NCBI RefSeq assembly: GCF_003369915.1
Contig: NW_022881603.1
Span: 52,535,271-52,599,270 of the forward strand
Reading direction: 5' to 3'
DNA: 64,000 nucleotides
Source: Drosophila miranda
Lineage: Eukaryota; Arthropoda; Insecta; Diptera; Drosophilidae
The position numbers and the translations under genes were made by a program. The notes under the pieces are model-generated. The model ran no database searches. It was given only the letters and a program-made list of their open reading frames with translations, and had not been told where the DNA came from. This document shows, one piece after another, positions 22,106 through 33,811 of this stretch (its first letter is position 1; each line of letters opens with the position of its first letter).

Positions 22106-22368
22106 TGTTATACGCAAGGGCGTATACAGGGCGACAGCAGTAGCCAAAGAAACAAAACAACAACAGCACAGCACAAACGAAAAGGACTTCCGTAGATTCG
22201 AATCCCAGCACTCACACGCTCACTTTAACAAATATTACTTTTCTAAAAGTACAATATAGAAGGTTTGTGGCCTGACAGCATATTTGTTGATAGCTTTGCT
22301 GGTGGAATTTAATTGCGGAAAATTGGGCGAGACGCGCTGCAAAAATTGAATTATTGAACTGGCAGAAC

Positions 22369-24575
22369 TGTAGTGACGCTTGAACCAGCTACAAAAGTAT
22401 TACTACAACAACAGAAAAAAAAGTAAAAGAACGGAAAAACAAAAAACTAATCAAAAATTTTAAATCCAGGGAATATCGTAATTGCGTTTAGCGCCCCTAT
22501 TGCTCGTGATCGGCGGGTACTTTTTGGGCAGACGGTCGGACTCGGGAGAGAGCAGGCAGCGGTTATGTTAACTCGAGGGAAATGGTGGTTGGCACTTTCG
22601 CTGTTAGGAGGGTTCGTGGATGCAAGTCCAGCTACGGTCGCTTTTTTCGATTTTGGGCCGCACTTCAGAAGGTAGTGTTTTTGGTGGAAAGAGCGGAAAA
22701 ACAAAACTAAAGCTCGCGCCAGTGCCAAAGCAAAGAAAAAAAAAGAAAAAAAGAGGAATCGTGTTGCTTTCAAATTATACCATAAAGAAATCGAAAAGAA
22801 ATTTGCCACCCCATTAAGGGGCGTTCCATTCTGACCCTACGCCGGAGGCAAGGCATCCGAAAGTGGTCTCTTTTTTTTTGTTTCGGACGGCCATATGCAA
22901 GTTAATATAACAAGAGTGCCAATCGCCACATAGCGAATTGGCACTTTGTTCCAAGCAGATTTCCAAGGGAGAATAGCGGAAAAAGATAATTGGGATCGAT
23001 GACCGAGCCGGCCACAGCCACAACCAGCTGGCCATAGAAAGGGAAGAGAAGAGACTGCGCTCCCGAAAAAAAAGCACAAGAACCGATCGAATTCGCCGCT
23101 GGCGCAGAGAAGCACAAGGCAGAGAAGAGTCCGCCGCTCCAGCTGTGGATCCGACTCAGTGCATCAGCAGCATCTTCGGCGCCGGGAAGCTGCGAAACTA
23201 AAGCGGAATATCGAACATTTTTTTTTGCCCCAATTTTTTTTTTGCGTAAATATCTTGCCCTCGGCCGACCTGGCTTAGTGAAAAAAAAAGTAGAGGGAAT
23301 AAAAACCCAGATCAAAATTATACCCATGAGCCAGTAGGCAAAGTCTTAGTGAGTACGAATACAAATACCATGCTCCCCTTTCGTCAGTGCAGCGCCGTTA
23401 ATTCAGTCTTGCTTTTCTTTTCCCTTAAACCGTAAGGGCTAGCCCTATGTGGAGCCCAAAGAAAAGAAAGGCATAAGGGAAAAGAAATACAATATCAATG
23501 CACAAAAGCAAAGAAAAAAAAAGCAGTCCCCGAAAGCCTCTGCGCGCCTTGTTCTTTCTCTTCTTTTCTCTTTTTGTTGTTGTGCTCTCCCAATAAAATT
23601 ACATTTACAGCAATTACAGCAAGCGGATCGTCTTCGACAAAAGCGCTTTTGGAGATGGATGGCACGTAAGTGAAAGAATATTGCTTTACTCTAAATAAAA
23701 TGCATACATGAGCGTGAGAGAAGGAGAGGTATAGGAAAGAAGGAAGGGGAGAGGTAAAACAGTTGGGCAGATCCACATGCCGGAAGAGATAGCAAGAACA
23801 GTAACCGTGGGTTTTTTGTTGTTGGCATAAATGCTCTTTTAAATTTGTATGCCAGTTTAGCGGCTACCTCTTATATACATATACTGTTTATTTTATATTA
23901 TATACATAATTAATTCTTTTTTTTTTGTGTTTTTCTATTTATTTATAATTTTTCTATTTTAATTATTATTAGTATTTGTTTAATTTCCAACCTGAAATAT
24001 TATCGAATTCTGTTGTTCGCTAAATTAGTTTTTGAGTCAATTGGGAGTTTCAATAGAGTAGGGAAATGCCCCTGTGTGAAACAATAAATAAGTTTTAAAA
24101 TGAAATCGATAGTGAACTAAATTATTTTAGGGCGCCATGCCGAGTGGATTATGGAAATGAAGTGAGTCTGGGGGTTTTAGGGATCATCGGCCACTAATAT
24201 GGCTTTGCGGCCCAGATGGTCAAGGTAGGGTGGGCAAAACGCTGCTGCACCTACAGCTACTCAGCAGCGCAACCCGTACTTCAGCATGTTCTGTTTTCTT
24301 TGCAGAGCAACCTCTATGTGTGCATAGCTTGTCACTCTTGGAAATTTCTTTTCTGTATGTCCAGTCCGATCGATCATGTGTTAGGGAGGAAAACAGCACG
24401 CGAAATCAATATTATTATAGGTATCCAATGCGAGCAGGTAGCACAGTGGTAAATCCTCACCCCCCCCCCCCCCTTGCCGACGACAAATAGAAGCCGGAAC
24501 CAGCGCGTGCTCCTCTGGTCGCTACAATAAGATCAGCTCGTTATGATAGCGTATCGCTATACGTTGTATGCTACA
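22369..24575 (+). repeat. 5' LTR of the Osvaldo-like element (2207 bp)
   Basis: Begins TGTAGTGACGCTTGAACC and ends GTTGTATGCTACA. Compared with the 3' LTR it retains two internal segments, about 22448-22905 and about 23690-23790, that the 3' copy lacks. Small differences (for example a long C run at 24462-24474) show considerable age. No gene is seen inside. Confidence 0.9.
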
Positions 24576-24607
24576 GTTCTAACTTATAGATATATTATAA
24601 TCTTATT

Positions 24608-24625
24608 TGGCGCCCAACGTGGGGC
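24608..24625 (+). promoter_or_regulatory. primer binding site, tRNA-Lys
   Basis: TGGCGCCCAACGTGGGGC is complementary to the 3' end of a fly tRNA-Lys, as I recall its sequence. It lies 32 bases after the 5' LTR. Osvaldo and Ulysses are known to use this primer. Confidence 0.8.
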
Positions 24626-25329
24626 CTGAAGCAGCCATCCTGGCTGACCCCAACCGATAGTCTTCATTCTTATCAATTACATCTGATAATATAGTTCCTA
24701 ACACTCGTTCGATTGGTTCTCTGTTCCTTGTTCTGTTAATGGTTAGAGCTCTATGGAGATAGCTAAAGCTTAAAATTGCTTTACTACCTGGACTCCACAA
24801 AACAGTTAACTCATGTGCTTTATGGAGAGTTTCTGGAAGCGTTATAACTTTAAATGGTTATAACTCCAAAATTTAATAGTATAAAGTCATTAGAATCCTT
24901 GGGTGGATTGTTCATACTGCATAGTAGGCGTTGCTTATTGGTTACACGTGGAGTCAAGACCTACGGCCATCCCGTTTACCTTGCTGGAGGACAATCATAC
25001 CTGTCAGTTGCCTTTGGAATCGTGATACCTTCTCAGGAAAATTCACTCCTATGTAACATGTCTCCCTTCCTTCCTAATATTGTTTTCTGGAGCTTAGTGA
25101 GTTACAGCGTAGCCGCCACTGGCGGAAAATAATATTTTATCGTGTACTCTTTCCGTTTTCTATTCTAATCTGTACTATATTGACAAGCACACATTAGATC
25201 AGCTGATTAAGACCGTCACAACCATATGAAAAGATAGCATGGCAACCAAACAGTTTATACAAATTCCTTCCTTTATACAATTTTTTTTAGCGTTATACAA
25301 AATTAATTTAATTAAGCGATTCAAGAGCA
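24626..25329 (+). other. leader of the Osvaldo-like element
   Basis: Untranslated region between the primer site and the gag start. No coding frame or structured element stands out. Confidence 0.5.
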
Positions 25330-26703
25330 ATGCCGGTTAAACGAAGCCCTGAAAAATTGATTAACCTAAAAGACATTGAACGTCCCACAACTTCGAACCA
25401 AAGAGCACCGTCTATTTCTCACTCACTGACTACTAGATCGAAAACCAAACCAGTCGAAACTGCAACCATGCCTGACCCTCCACCAGATCAGGAGAATTTG
25501 GATGCTTCCACGCCGACTACGAGCAATAGAGCGGCAAGTGATGTTTAGTACACGGTGATGGCAGGCACAATTTCAGCAGAAATGGCAAAGCAAACTCTAG
25601 CCATGAGTGCAGCAATGGCACAACTAACAGAAAAACTTTCCCAAGCTATTAGTACAGGTTTACAAGCAGCTTCGACAGCTTCCTCTAGAGAGAGGTCCCC
25701 AATCCGTATAGAACAGTTGTCATCAGGGACACACGTTGAGCAGCATAATATACAGCCTTTATTGCCCAATTCACACTCGCAGGCAGCTTCGGATCAGACA
25801 CGGGATTATGGTCAAATCTTTAGTCAGGCGCCACTGCCGGGTGAGGTACGTCCGGATCGTATAAGTCAAATAATAGCAAATTGGAAGCTGAGATTCAACG
25901 GCTAAGATTCGATGTCTATAGATGACTTCATTTATAGAATCGAAGCCTTAACCCACCAAACGATGAATGGGAACTTCGAACTAGTAGCCCGAAACTCGAA
26001 CAATTTATTTGAGGGTAAGGCTAGTGAGTGGTATTGGAGATACCACAAAAGTGTGTCTCAAATTCGCTGGCATGACTTATGTGTAGCGTTAAGGGGTCAA
26101 TTCAAAGATTCACGCACGGATCGCATAATCCTGACGGAAATCGAAGATCGTAAACAGCTCGTAAATGAGTCGTTCGATGATTTTTACAGTGTGATCGCCT
26201 CTTTGGCAGATCGGCTCACACAGCCCATGTCGGAGCAATCGTTGTTAGAGACTCTAAGAGCTAATCTTCTTACTGAGGTTCAGCGGGAAATATTATATGA
26301 GCCAGCTTCCACCATTGCTCAGTTAAGACATCTGGTGCGAACACGCGAAATTTTTATGCGGACAGTCCACAAACCTTCAGTGGCTATACCGAAACCCAAA
26401 TATCGAAATATTAGTGCGTTGGGACATCAAACAGACCACATTTCCGAATCCGATAGTTCTGATATTGAAGAGTTAGAGGTAGCTGCCATTGAAGCTTCCT
26501 GTTGGAATTGCGGGGCGAAGGGCCACCGTTATCAGGAGTGTCTGGCAGAACGGCGAGTCTTCTGCTTTGGTTGTGGATTGGCTGACACGTACAAGCCAAA
26601 CTGCCGCCGTTGCAGCTCGAATGCCACAAAAAACTTAGCAGCGCGTGCACAACCGAAAAGTGCACGCAAACAGTTTGTCTCGAGGGGGACGAATACAGAT
26701 TAG
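25330..26703 (+). pseudogene. gag of the Osvaldo-like element, two stops
   Basis: Gag starting MPVKRSPEKLINLKDIERP and running in one frame to 26703, interrupted by TAG at 25546-25548 and TAA at 25903-25905. The capsid part shows MSIDDFIYRIEALTHQ, ASEWYWRYHKSV and the LRGQFKDSRTD stretch. It ends with a CCHC knuckle (CWNCGAKGHRYQEC) and a second Cys-rich motif (CFGCGLADTYKPNC) whose His is replaced. Nucleocapsid and capsid functions are both lost through the nonsense codons. Confidence 0.85.
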
Positions 26704-27137
26704 ATGAGACTCCAAAATTTCTACATAACTTATTACCGGCCGCGTCATATCACCCTGACTTACAGAAATCCATCAATTATTCCACTCCCGGCAAAGGTAG
26801 CACTCGTTCGCGATTGCGTAGGATCGCCTTCAACCATCAAACTAGGGCTGAACGCAAGATGCTATTAGAGACAGTAATAGGGAAACTCCATGACTTTCGC
26901 CCATATGCCCAAGTCACTCTACTGGGTAACACCGGTGCGTCCGTGTGCTGTATTGGCGGTCATCTGGCGAAAGACGTAATGGAGAAAACGGAATATAAGC
27001 GGTTATCGGCCACGGTGAAGACGGCCGATGGAAAATCACAGGATATTATTGGTCGACTGACGACAGAGGTTAGCTATCGAGGCGAATCCAAGAAGATAAC
27101 CTTTTTCTTAGTCCCATCTTTATCGGGAGACCTTTAA
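26610..27137 (+). pseudogene. protease of the Osvaldo-like element, catalytic Asp lost
   Basis: Protease region in the -1 frame relative to gag, overlapping its end. The active-site triplet expected as D-T/S-G reads N-T-G (VTLLGNTGASVCCIG). The catalytic aspartate is therefore replaced by asparagine, which alone would abolish activity. A frameshift at about 27137 leads to the RT frame. Confidence 0.8.
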
Positions 27138-27141
27138 TTGG

Positions 27142-28830
27142 GGTATAGATTTTTGGAAGTCGTTTAACTTGCTTCCAGTTTCTCTTTTAAGTGAGCAACT
27201 ATCGGTTTTGTCAGTGAGCGATCCCTTAAGTAGGTCATTAACTGTACATCAACAAAAAACACTAGCAGCTGCCATTCTTCAGTTTCCCTCCTTTGCTATC
27301 AAAGGTTTAGGACGCACCACCTTGATATAGCATTCGATTGATATAGCTGACGCAAAACCAATTAAGCAGCGTCACTATCCAGTTTCACCTGCTATAGAGA
27401 AGCTGATGTACAATGAATTAGATCGAATGCTTAAGCTGGGGGTAATCGAAGAATCAAATAGTAGTTGGTCCTCACCCGTAGTATTAGTGCGCAAACCTGG
27501 CAAAGTTCGACTATGCATTGATAGTAGGAAACTCAACGACTCTACAGTAAAGGACGCATAGCCTATGCCGCTTATCGATGGTATTTTGGCAAGATTGCCC
27601 AAGGCCGAGTTCATTACGAGCTTGGATCTAAAAGACGCATTTTGGCAGATACCGCTCGACAGGAAATCGCGGGATAAAACGGCTTTTACTGTTCCCGGGA
27701 GGCCACTTTATCAGTTCACCGTGATGCCATTTGGGCTAACTAACTCACCTCAGACCATGTCAAGGCTCATGGATAAGGTTATCCCCGCAAATCTCCGAAA
27801 TGAAGTTTTCATCTACCTTGATGACCTCTTGATCGTGTCGGACACATTTAAGCGGCATCTGGAGGTATTAGGAATTCTAGCTACTCAATTTAAAATAGCA
27901 AATTTAACCCTAAATGTTGAATAGAGGTATTTTTGTATAAAGGAGGTCAAATATTTAGGTCACGTAATTGGTAATGGCACGATTAATACCGATCCAGACA
28001 AAATAGCAGCTATTACCGATTTTCCAGTACCTCGTTCAATTAAGCAAGTTCGACGTTTCCTTGGCTTAAATGGATGGTATCATAAGTTCATCCGGAACTA
28101 TGCTGCATTGGCCGCCCCTTTGACAGATACTCTAAAGCAAAAGCGTAGCTTTGTTTGGAGCGAAGAAGCACAAAAGTCGTTCGAATTATTAAAGGAACAT
28201 ATGAGCACAGCCCCAGTTTTGCATAGCCCGAATTTCAATATACCATTTCGCATACATTGTGATGCAAGTGACTCAGGCGTGGGGGCCGTGTTGATGCAGA
28301 CCAATGAGGACAAGGATGAAGTACCTGTGGCTTTCATGTCACGGAAGCTAAATAAATGCCAACGGAATTACACAGTGACCGAAAAAGAGTGTTTGGCAGC
28401 AGTTTTAGGGGTTAAGAAGTTTAGGGCTTACATCGAAGGGCAGGAGTTCATCATCATAACAGACCATGCATCTTTAAAATGGCTAATGACCCAGTCTGAT
28501 CTCAGTTCACGGTTAGCTAGATGGTCCTGAAAACTTCAGGGGTTCCCGTTTAAAATCCAGCATAGAAAGGGTAGCCAAAACGTAGTCCCAGATGCTCTTT
28601 CGCGCACAAATACCGAAGACTTATCGGCATTAGTTTTGTCCAGCACTGTTCACCTTCAGTCAGAAGAATTTAGGTCGCCTGAGTATGTAGCCCTAAGAGA
28701 CAAACTCGTCGAAAACGCGTCCAAGACTCCAGATTTGAAAATCGTAGATGGGTATATATACCGACGCGCCGAGCACGCGGCGGGAAACAAAGTAGCTGAC
28801 GATTTATGTTGGAAGCTTTGGATACCACGA
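27142..28830 (+). pseudogene. RT-RNase H and integrase N-terminus, Osvaldo-like element
   Basis: One frame with four nonsense codons (near 27328, 27558, 27922 and 28528). RT motifs VRLCIDSRKLND, SLDLKDAFWQIPL and the catalytic FIYLDDLLIV are clear. RNase H shows IHCDASDSGVGAVL and ITDHASLKWL; after it comes the link to integrase (DGYIYRRAEHAAGNKV). At about 28830 the sequence jumps to the end of the integrase core, so the zinc finger and the first two catalytic aspartates are deleted. Confidence 0.88.
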
Positions 28831-29426
28831 GGACCTCATATTATCATATTGTGCACAGGTATACTGCTGTTTACGCTCCGCAGGCAAACGCATCAGAACG
28901 AGTAAACAGATCGGTGATAGCTGCAATGAAATCATATGTCCGCCCTGATCAAAAGAATTGGGATGAGCAGCTCAGTAACATTTGCTGTGCGCTGCGTTCC
29001 TCGGTCCATTCAGCCATAAATACGACTCCTTATCGCCTCGCTTTTGGCCAGCACATGATTGTCGATGGAGCCAGCTACAGGCTGTTAAGAAATTTACAGA
29101 TGCTGGAAGATCGCACTGTACAGTTTGGTAAAGAGGATTCGTTTGACCTCATCAGACATAAGGCAAAGGATACGATGCACGCACAACACGCTAGGAATGA
29201 AAGAACATACAATTTGCGCAGTCGGCAGGTGTCATTTGCTGTAGGCCAGGAGATATATCGACGGAATTTCCAGCAAAGCAATTTCGCGAAGGGCTTTAGC
29301 GCTAAACTAGCACCAGCGTTTATAAAAAGTTGGATACGACAGAAGCTAGGAAATTGCTACTATGAGGTGGAAGATCTGCAGGGTAAATTAATAGGGAAGT
29401 TTCACGCCAAGGATTTAAAACAATAA
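28806..29426 (+). pseudogene. integrase C-terminal part, Osvaldo-like element
   Basis: Resumes with TAVYAPQANASERVNRSV, the region holding the third catalytic residue (Glu), then a GPY/F-like C-terminal domain (GFSAKLAPAFI, YYEVEDLQGKLIGKFHAKDL). It is in a different frame from the preceding pol because of the internal deletion. It ends 81 bases before the 3' LTR. Confidence 0.85.
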
Positions 29427-29493
29427 CTTTTCTTTTAATAGCCGTTCAAGCGTGGATCCCACTTTTGCTGTTGTTCCCCCAAAGTGTGATTTT

Positions 29494-29507
29494 GGTAGGG
29501 GGGAATT
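29494..29507 (+). promoter_or_regulatory. polypurine tract of the Osvaldo-like element
   Basis: GGTAGGGGGGAATT lies directly before the 3' LTR start (29508), where plus-strand DNA synthesis is primed. Confidence 0.7.
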
Positions 29508-31152
29508 TGTAGTGACGCTTGAACCAGCTACAAAAGTATTACTACAACAACAGAAAAAAAAGTAAAAGAACGGAAAAACAAAAAACTATGCAATATAACA
29601 AGAGTGCCAATCGCCACATAGCGAATTGGCACTTTGTGCCAAGCAGATTTCCAAGGGAGAATAGCGGAAAAAGATAATTGGGATCGATGACCGAGCCGGC
29701 CACAGCCACAACCAGCTGGCCATAGAAAGGTAAGAGAAGAGACTGCGCTCCCGAAAAAAAAGCACAAGAACCGATCGAATTCGCCGCTGGCGCAGAGAAG
29801 CACAAGGCAGAGAAGAGTCCGCCGCTCCAGCTGTGGATCCGAATCAGTGCATCAGCAGCATCGTCGGCGCCGGGAAGCTGCGAAACTAAAGCGGAATATC
29901 GAACATTTTTTTTTGCCCCAATTTTTTTTTTGCGTAAATATCTTGCCCTCGGCCGACCTGGCTTAGTGAAAAAAAGTAGAGGGAATAAAAACCCAGATCA
30001 AAATTATACCCATGAGCCAGTAGGCAAAGTCTTAGTGAGTACGAATACAAATACCTTGCTCCCCTTTCGGCAGTGCAGCGCCGTTAATTCAGTCTTGCTT
30101 TTCTTTTCCCTTAAACCGTAAGGGCTAGCCCTATGTGGAGCCCAAAGAAAAGAAAGGCATAAGGGAAAAGAAATACAATATCAATGCACAAAAGCAAAGA
30201 AAAAAAAAAGCAGTCCCCCGAAAGCATCTGCGCGCCTTGTTCTTTCTCTTCTTTTCTCTTTTTGTTGTTGTGCTCTCCCAATAAAATTACATTTACAGCA
30301 ATTACAGCAAGCGGATCGTCTTCGACAAAAGCGCTTTTGGAGATGGATGGCACGTAAGTGAAAGAATATTGAGATAGCAAGAACAGTAACCGTGGGTTTT
30401 TTGTTGTTGGCATAAATGCTCTTTTAAATTTGTATGCCAGTTTAGCGGCTACCTCTTATATACATATACTGTTTATTTTATATTATATACATAATTAATT
30501 CTTTTTTTTTGTATTTTTCTATTTATTTATAATTCTTCTATTTTAATTATTATTAGTATTTGTTTAATTTCCAACCTGAAATATTATCGAATTCTGTTGT
30601 TCGCTAAATTAGTTTTTGAGTCAATTGGGAGTTTCAATAGAGTAGGGAAATGCCCCTGTGTGAAACAATAAATAAGTTTTAAAATGAAATCGATAGTGAA
30701 CTAAATTATTTTAGGGCGCCATGCCGAGTGGATTATGGAAATGAAGTGAGTCTGGGGGTTTTAGGGATCATCGGCCACTAATATGGCTTTGCGGCCCAGA
30801 TGGTCAAGGTAGGGTGGGCAAAACGCTGCTGCACCTACAGCTACTCAGCAGCGCAACCCGTACTTCAGCATGTTCTGTTTTCTTTGCAGAGCAACCTCTA
30901 TGTGTGCACAGCTTGTCACTCTTGGTAATTTCTTTTCTGTATGTCCAGTCCGATCGATCATGTCTTAGGGAGGAAAACAGCACGCGAAATCAATATTATT
31001 ATAGGTATCCAATGCGAGCAGGTAGCACAGTGGTAAATCCTCACCCCCCCTTGCCGACGACAAATAGAAGCCGGAACCAGCGCGTGCTCCTCTGGTCGCT
31101 ACAATAAGATCAGCTCGTTCTGATAGCGTATCGCTATACGTTGTATGCTACA
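29508..31152 (+). repeat. 3' LTR of the Osvaldo-like element (1645 bp)
   Basis: Same ends as the 5' LTR (TGTAGTGACGC, TATGCTACA). It lacks about 450 bases after position 29587 and about 100 bases after 30371 present in the 5' copy. No gene inside. Confidence 0.9.
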
Positions 31153-31656
31153 CGTCCAAAGAACATTTTGTGCGAAAACGCCATGTCAATGTTAAAGAAT
31201 TATAAGCTGTACACTAATGCTTCTTTATTTACAGCTGAAATTAGTTAGTAAATCTCTTAAAGAACTCGAAATTACAAATTTCGGACCAGCCGATTGAGGC
31301 GCCCATACACATGGCGCCAAAGCTGTCCGATAAACCGGCTATATACTGTGGTAGGACCGATCCCTTGGACATGTTGTGTTCTGTTCTGTTCTCCGTGATG
31401 CAAAAAATGGAACTGAAACTGACACGCAGACCGTTATTTGGCTTGACAAATTGCCCTGCATGAGATAACCAAAGCGTCGACGCTGGCGTACAACTGGCAC
31501 GCTGGCAGAGGGGGAAATACTTGAAGTTGGAGAGAGTCGTAAATCAGATTCTACAGTTTCCCTTTAGAACGGCGGCGGAGGCAGAGGTGTGGAAAGCGCG
31601 CTTTAACGTAAGCAAAAGTCCCCAAAAAGCATTCGGAATCTGAAACAGCTAATTAA
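31153..31656. other. rest of the unit B intergenic region
   Basis: Continuation of unit B after the Osvaldo-like insertion, equal to the segment before gene X in other units. It holds the transporter remnant at 31241-31372 and no other gene. Confidence 0.8.
31241..31372 (-). pseudogene. sugar transporter first-exon remnant, unit B
   Basis: A 43-codon frame beginning MSKGSV, then the first transmembrane helix of an SLC2-like transporter, and ending in EICNFEFFKRFTN. The last 13 residues are not transporter-like. A possible 41-nt intron (GTAATTTCG to TTTCAG) lies at the end, followed by AATAAA in CTGTAAATAAAG. Confidence 0.5.
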
Positions 31657-32202
31657 ATGACTGCTGATATGCCACCGCCACCTCCACCCATCCCCAATAC
31701 ACACACCCCGCCTATTGTTATAAGAACAATCAAGTGCCTCTATAACAATCCGTTCGCTGCCAGTCGGCTATCTGGAGCTACTGATTATACTTTTGCGCGG
31801 AACTTAGGCACTTTATATTTCATCTTGCTACGCTACGAAAATGGTATTTATTACACACAGATTGAATCAGTATCGGATCACCGCAAAATTATATATCTGC
31901 TATAGGAAACATCAGCCAGAACTATAATTTGTACTGGATCGTGCTTTAATATCACTATACGCTCATACATAAGTACCAAATATAGATGGTTGGGTATGTT
32001 GCGTGGGGAGCCCAACATCCATTTTGAAAGATACAGATTTATTGGTCATCTGACTTTAGGAGCACATACATGCAGGATACTTCCAATTCTAGAAATCCAA
32101 TATATCTATGTGGAATTCCACTTACAAGAGTATTTCATTTTCGGCGTAAGGCTTCATTTCCGGGACATTTTTCTATTTATTGCATCGTGTGAAAGTAGAT
32201 AA
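31657..32202 (+). pseudogene. gene X 5' part, unit B
   Basis: Copy of 17277-17822 with one change in the Pro-rich start (PPIPNTHTPP). The shared TAG is at 31903-31905, and the frame is open again from there to 32202. See unit A for description. Confidence 0.45.
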
Positions 32203-32300
32203 TAGCATTACCTACCAAAATAATTGAATGGGCGTAAATCGCCTGGAGAGCATCTAATCTGGCTCTTAACACACATCATCGTACTCATCACGCCGAAAAC

Positions 32301-32304
32301 ACAT
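32301..32304. repeat. target-site duplication ACAT (left)
   Basis: ACAT before the 5' LTR and again at 37671-37674 after the 3' LTR. The empty site in other units reads AACACATGTAGG. Confidence 0.85.
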
Positions 32305-32597
32305 TGTAGCAAGGTAATAATTAGTGAGGCATTCAACTAGTATTTAAAATAGCATACAGCGCGCATTGGTATTTACCGCACCATCGATACACTCGGTGGG
32401 AAATACCAATAGTGATATATCGGATAAGAAACATCGAGAAGAGAGTGAGTGCACTTTGTAAATGGCGATTGTGAGAGACGGACGCGCAGCTAATAAAAAA
32501 GAGTTACATTAAATCACCGGGTTTGTGTTTTTATACCTATGCAGTTCACTCACGCACCGATATTGGTCACTACGATTCCCGGGTTAGACGGCCTACA
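32305..32597 (+). repeat. 5' LTR of the gypsy/mdg3-like element
   Basis: TGTAGCAAGG...GGCCTACA, 293 bp. After it the leader reads TTTCAGAAGTGGGAT, which resembles the complement of tRNA-Leu a few bases inside its 3' end; this offset is typical of some Drosophila Gypsy elements (recall, not verified). Confidence 0.9.
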
Positions 32598-32693
32598 ATT
32601 TCAGAAGTGGGATACGATCAATCGCCGCCAGTGAAAAATAGCGAAAATTTTTATTATCTCGTCCGTCGAAGACGCCATCGCTGAAAAAAAAAC

Positions 32694-33806
32694 ATGTCGG
32701 ACTTGGTCGGCACGGAGGAGTTCTCGGCCGCCCAGCTGCGCGAATGGCTGGAGTCCCTCAATCTACCAAAAGGTGGAAGCAAAGCTGCCATGGCAGCGAG
32801 ACTTAACGAAATACCAGTAGAGCTGCGGGGACAGGGACCACCGGCAGCCGAAACATGCGAGAACGAGAGGGAAGATGAGGCGGCCGCAGATCAAGACTCG
32901 ACGAAGAGCGAACGCAAAGAGAAGAACGAAAAAGCACCGCAAGCGCCTGGGCACAACAACAACCATGGCGAATATCGAGCAGAGGTTGAAATGTTAAAAC
33001 TGCAAATCGAGCTGCTGAAGCTGCAGAGCGAGAGGGAGAAGGAAGGGAGAGGAGAGAACACAACACCAGCCGCCAGCAATGACGCTGGCGTCATGTTGCT
33101 AAATGCCGCCAAAGACATGTTGCCAACATATCATGGCAACATTTCTGGAAACAACGATGACGTCACAACTTGGATCGCGCAGTTTAAGGCCGTCGCAAAA
33201 GTGAACAAACTGAAGGATGAGAAGCTACTAATGCTGCTAATGTCGAAGCTTAAGGACAAAGCATTGGTGTGGCTGCATTCGAGTCCGGAGCACATGTCGC
33301 TGCCAATCGATCAATTGTTGAACGTCATGGAAGACACTTTCCATCCCAAGGAAAGCAAACTGTTGCTCCGTCGCAAGTTCGAGTCCCGTTCATGGGCACG
33401 TGGCGAGGAGTTCTCGATGTACTTCAACGCCAAAGTGTCGCTGGCATCCCGCATAGTCATTGACGACGAGGAGTTTATTGACGGAGTCATCGAAGGTATC
33501 CCAGATGTAGGCCTGCGTAGGCAAGCCCACATGCAGTGCTTTGGCGCTCCATATCAACTACTCAAGGCGTTCGAGAAGATCATGCTGCCAAAGAAGTACG
33601 GTTCAACTGAAGGGGCAAACACTGGAGCCTCGCCAACACCCATTCGCTGCTACAACTGCAACTCTTTGGGCCACGTGGCAGGGGAGTGCCGCAAGCCCAA
33701 GCGCGAAAGAGGAGCGTGCTACGGATGCGGCAGCATGAGTCACCAGGTGTCACACTGTGACGAAAAGAAGTACAAGAGTGCCTCATCGACTCAGGGAGCC
33801 CAATAA
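32694..33806 (+). CDS. Gag of the gypsy/mdg3-like element
   Basis: A 370-residue Gag, intact. The N-terminus (residues 5-40: FSAAQLREWLESLNLPKGG) looks like a SAP-type helix-extension-helix, unusual for retrotransposon Gags outside this group. A charged coiled-coil region follows (about 90-125), then a capsid domain (about 140-300) and two CCHC knuckles: CYNCNSLGHVAGEC (~319) and CYGCGSMSHQVSHC (~343). It forms the particle shell and binds the RNA. The ATG at 32694 follows an A-rich leader. Pol starts six bases after the stop in the -1 frame. Confidence 0.9.
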   Translation: MSDLVGTEEFSAAQLREWLESLNLPKGGSKAAMAARLNEIPVELRGQGPPAAETCENEREDEAAADQDSTKSERKEKNEKAPQAPGHNNNHGEYRAEVEMLKLQIELLKLQSEREKEGRGENTTPAASNDAGVMLLNAAKDMLPTYHGNISGNNDDVTTWIAQFKAVAKVNKLKDEKLLMLLMSKLKDKALVWLHSSPEHMSLPIDQLLNVMEDTFHPKESKLLLRRKFESRSWARGEEFSMYFNAKVSLASRIVIDDEEFIDGVIEGIPDVGLRRQAHMQCFGAPYQLLKAFEKIMLPKKYGSTEGANTGASPTPIRCYNCNSLGHVAGECRKPKRERGACYGCGSMSHQVSHCDEKKYKSASSTQGAQ

Positions 33807-33811
33807 GTTTT

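Larger units (their letters stand above)
22369..31152 (+). mobile_element. degenerate Osvaldo-like LTR retrotransposon
   Basis: An 8.8-kb provirus with LTRs 22369-24575 and 29508-31152, tRNA-Lys primer site at 24608, gag, protease, RT, RNase H and a deleted integrase. It interrupts unit B just upstream of the RhoGAP 5' region. The left flank ends GGCAGAAC and the right flank begins CGTCCAAAG; in intact units these are separated by about nine bases (TGTCACTGG), which are missing here. So there is a small host deletion and no target duplication. Confidence 0.88.

Noticed and set aside
24608..24625. TGGCGCCCAACGTGGGGC considered as part of a tRNA-Lys gene
   Set aside because: Only the 3' 18 bases match, in complement, 32 bases after an LTR; this is a primer binding site.
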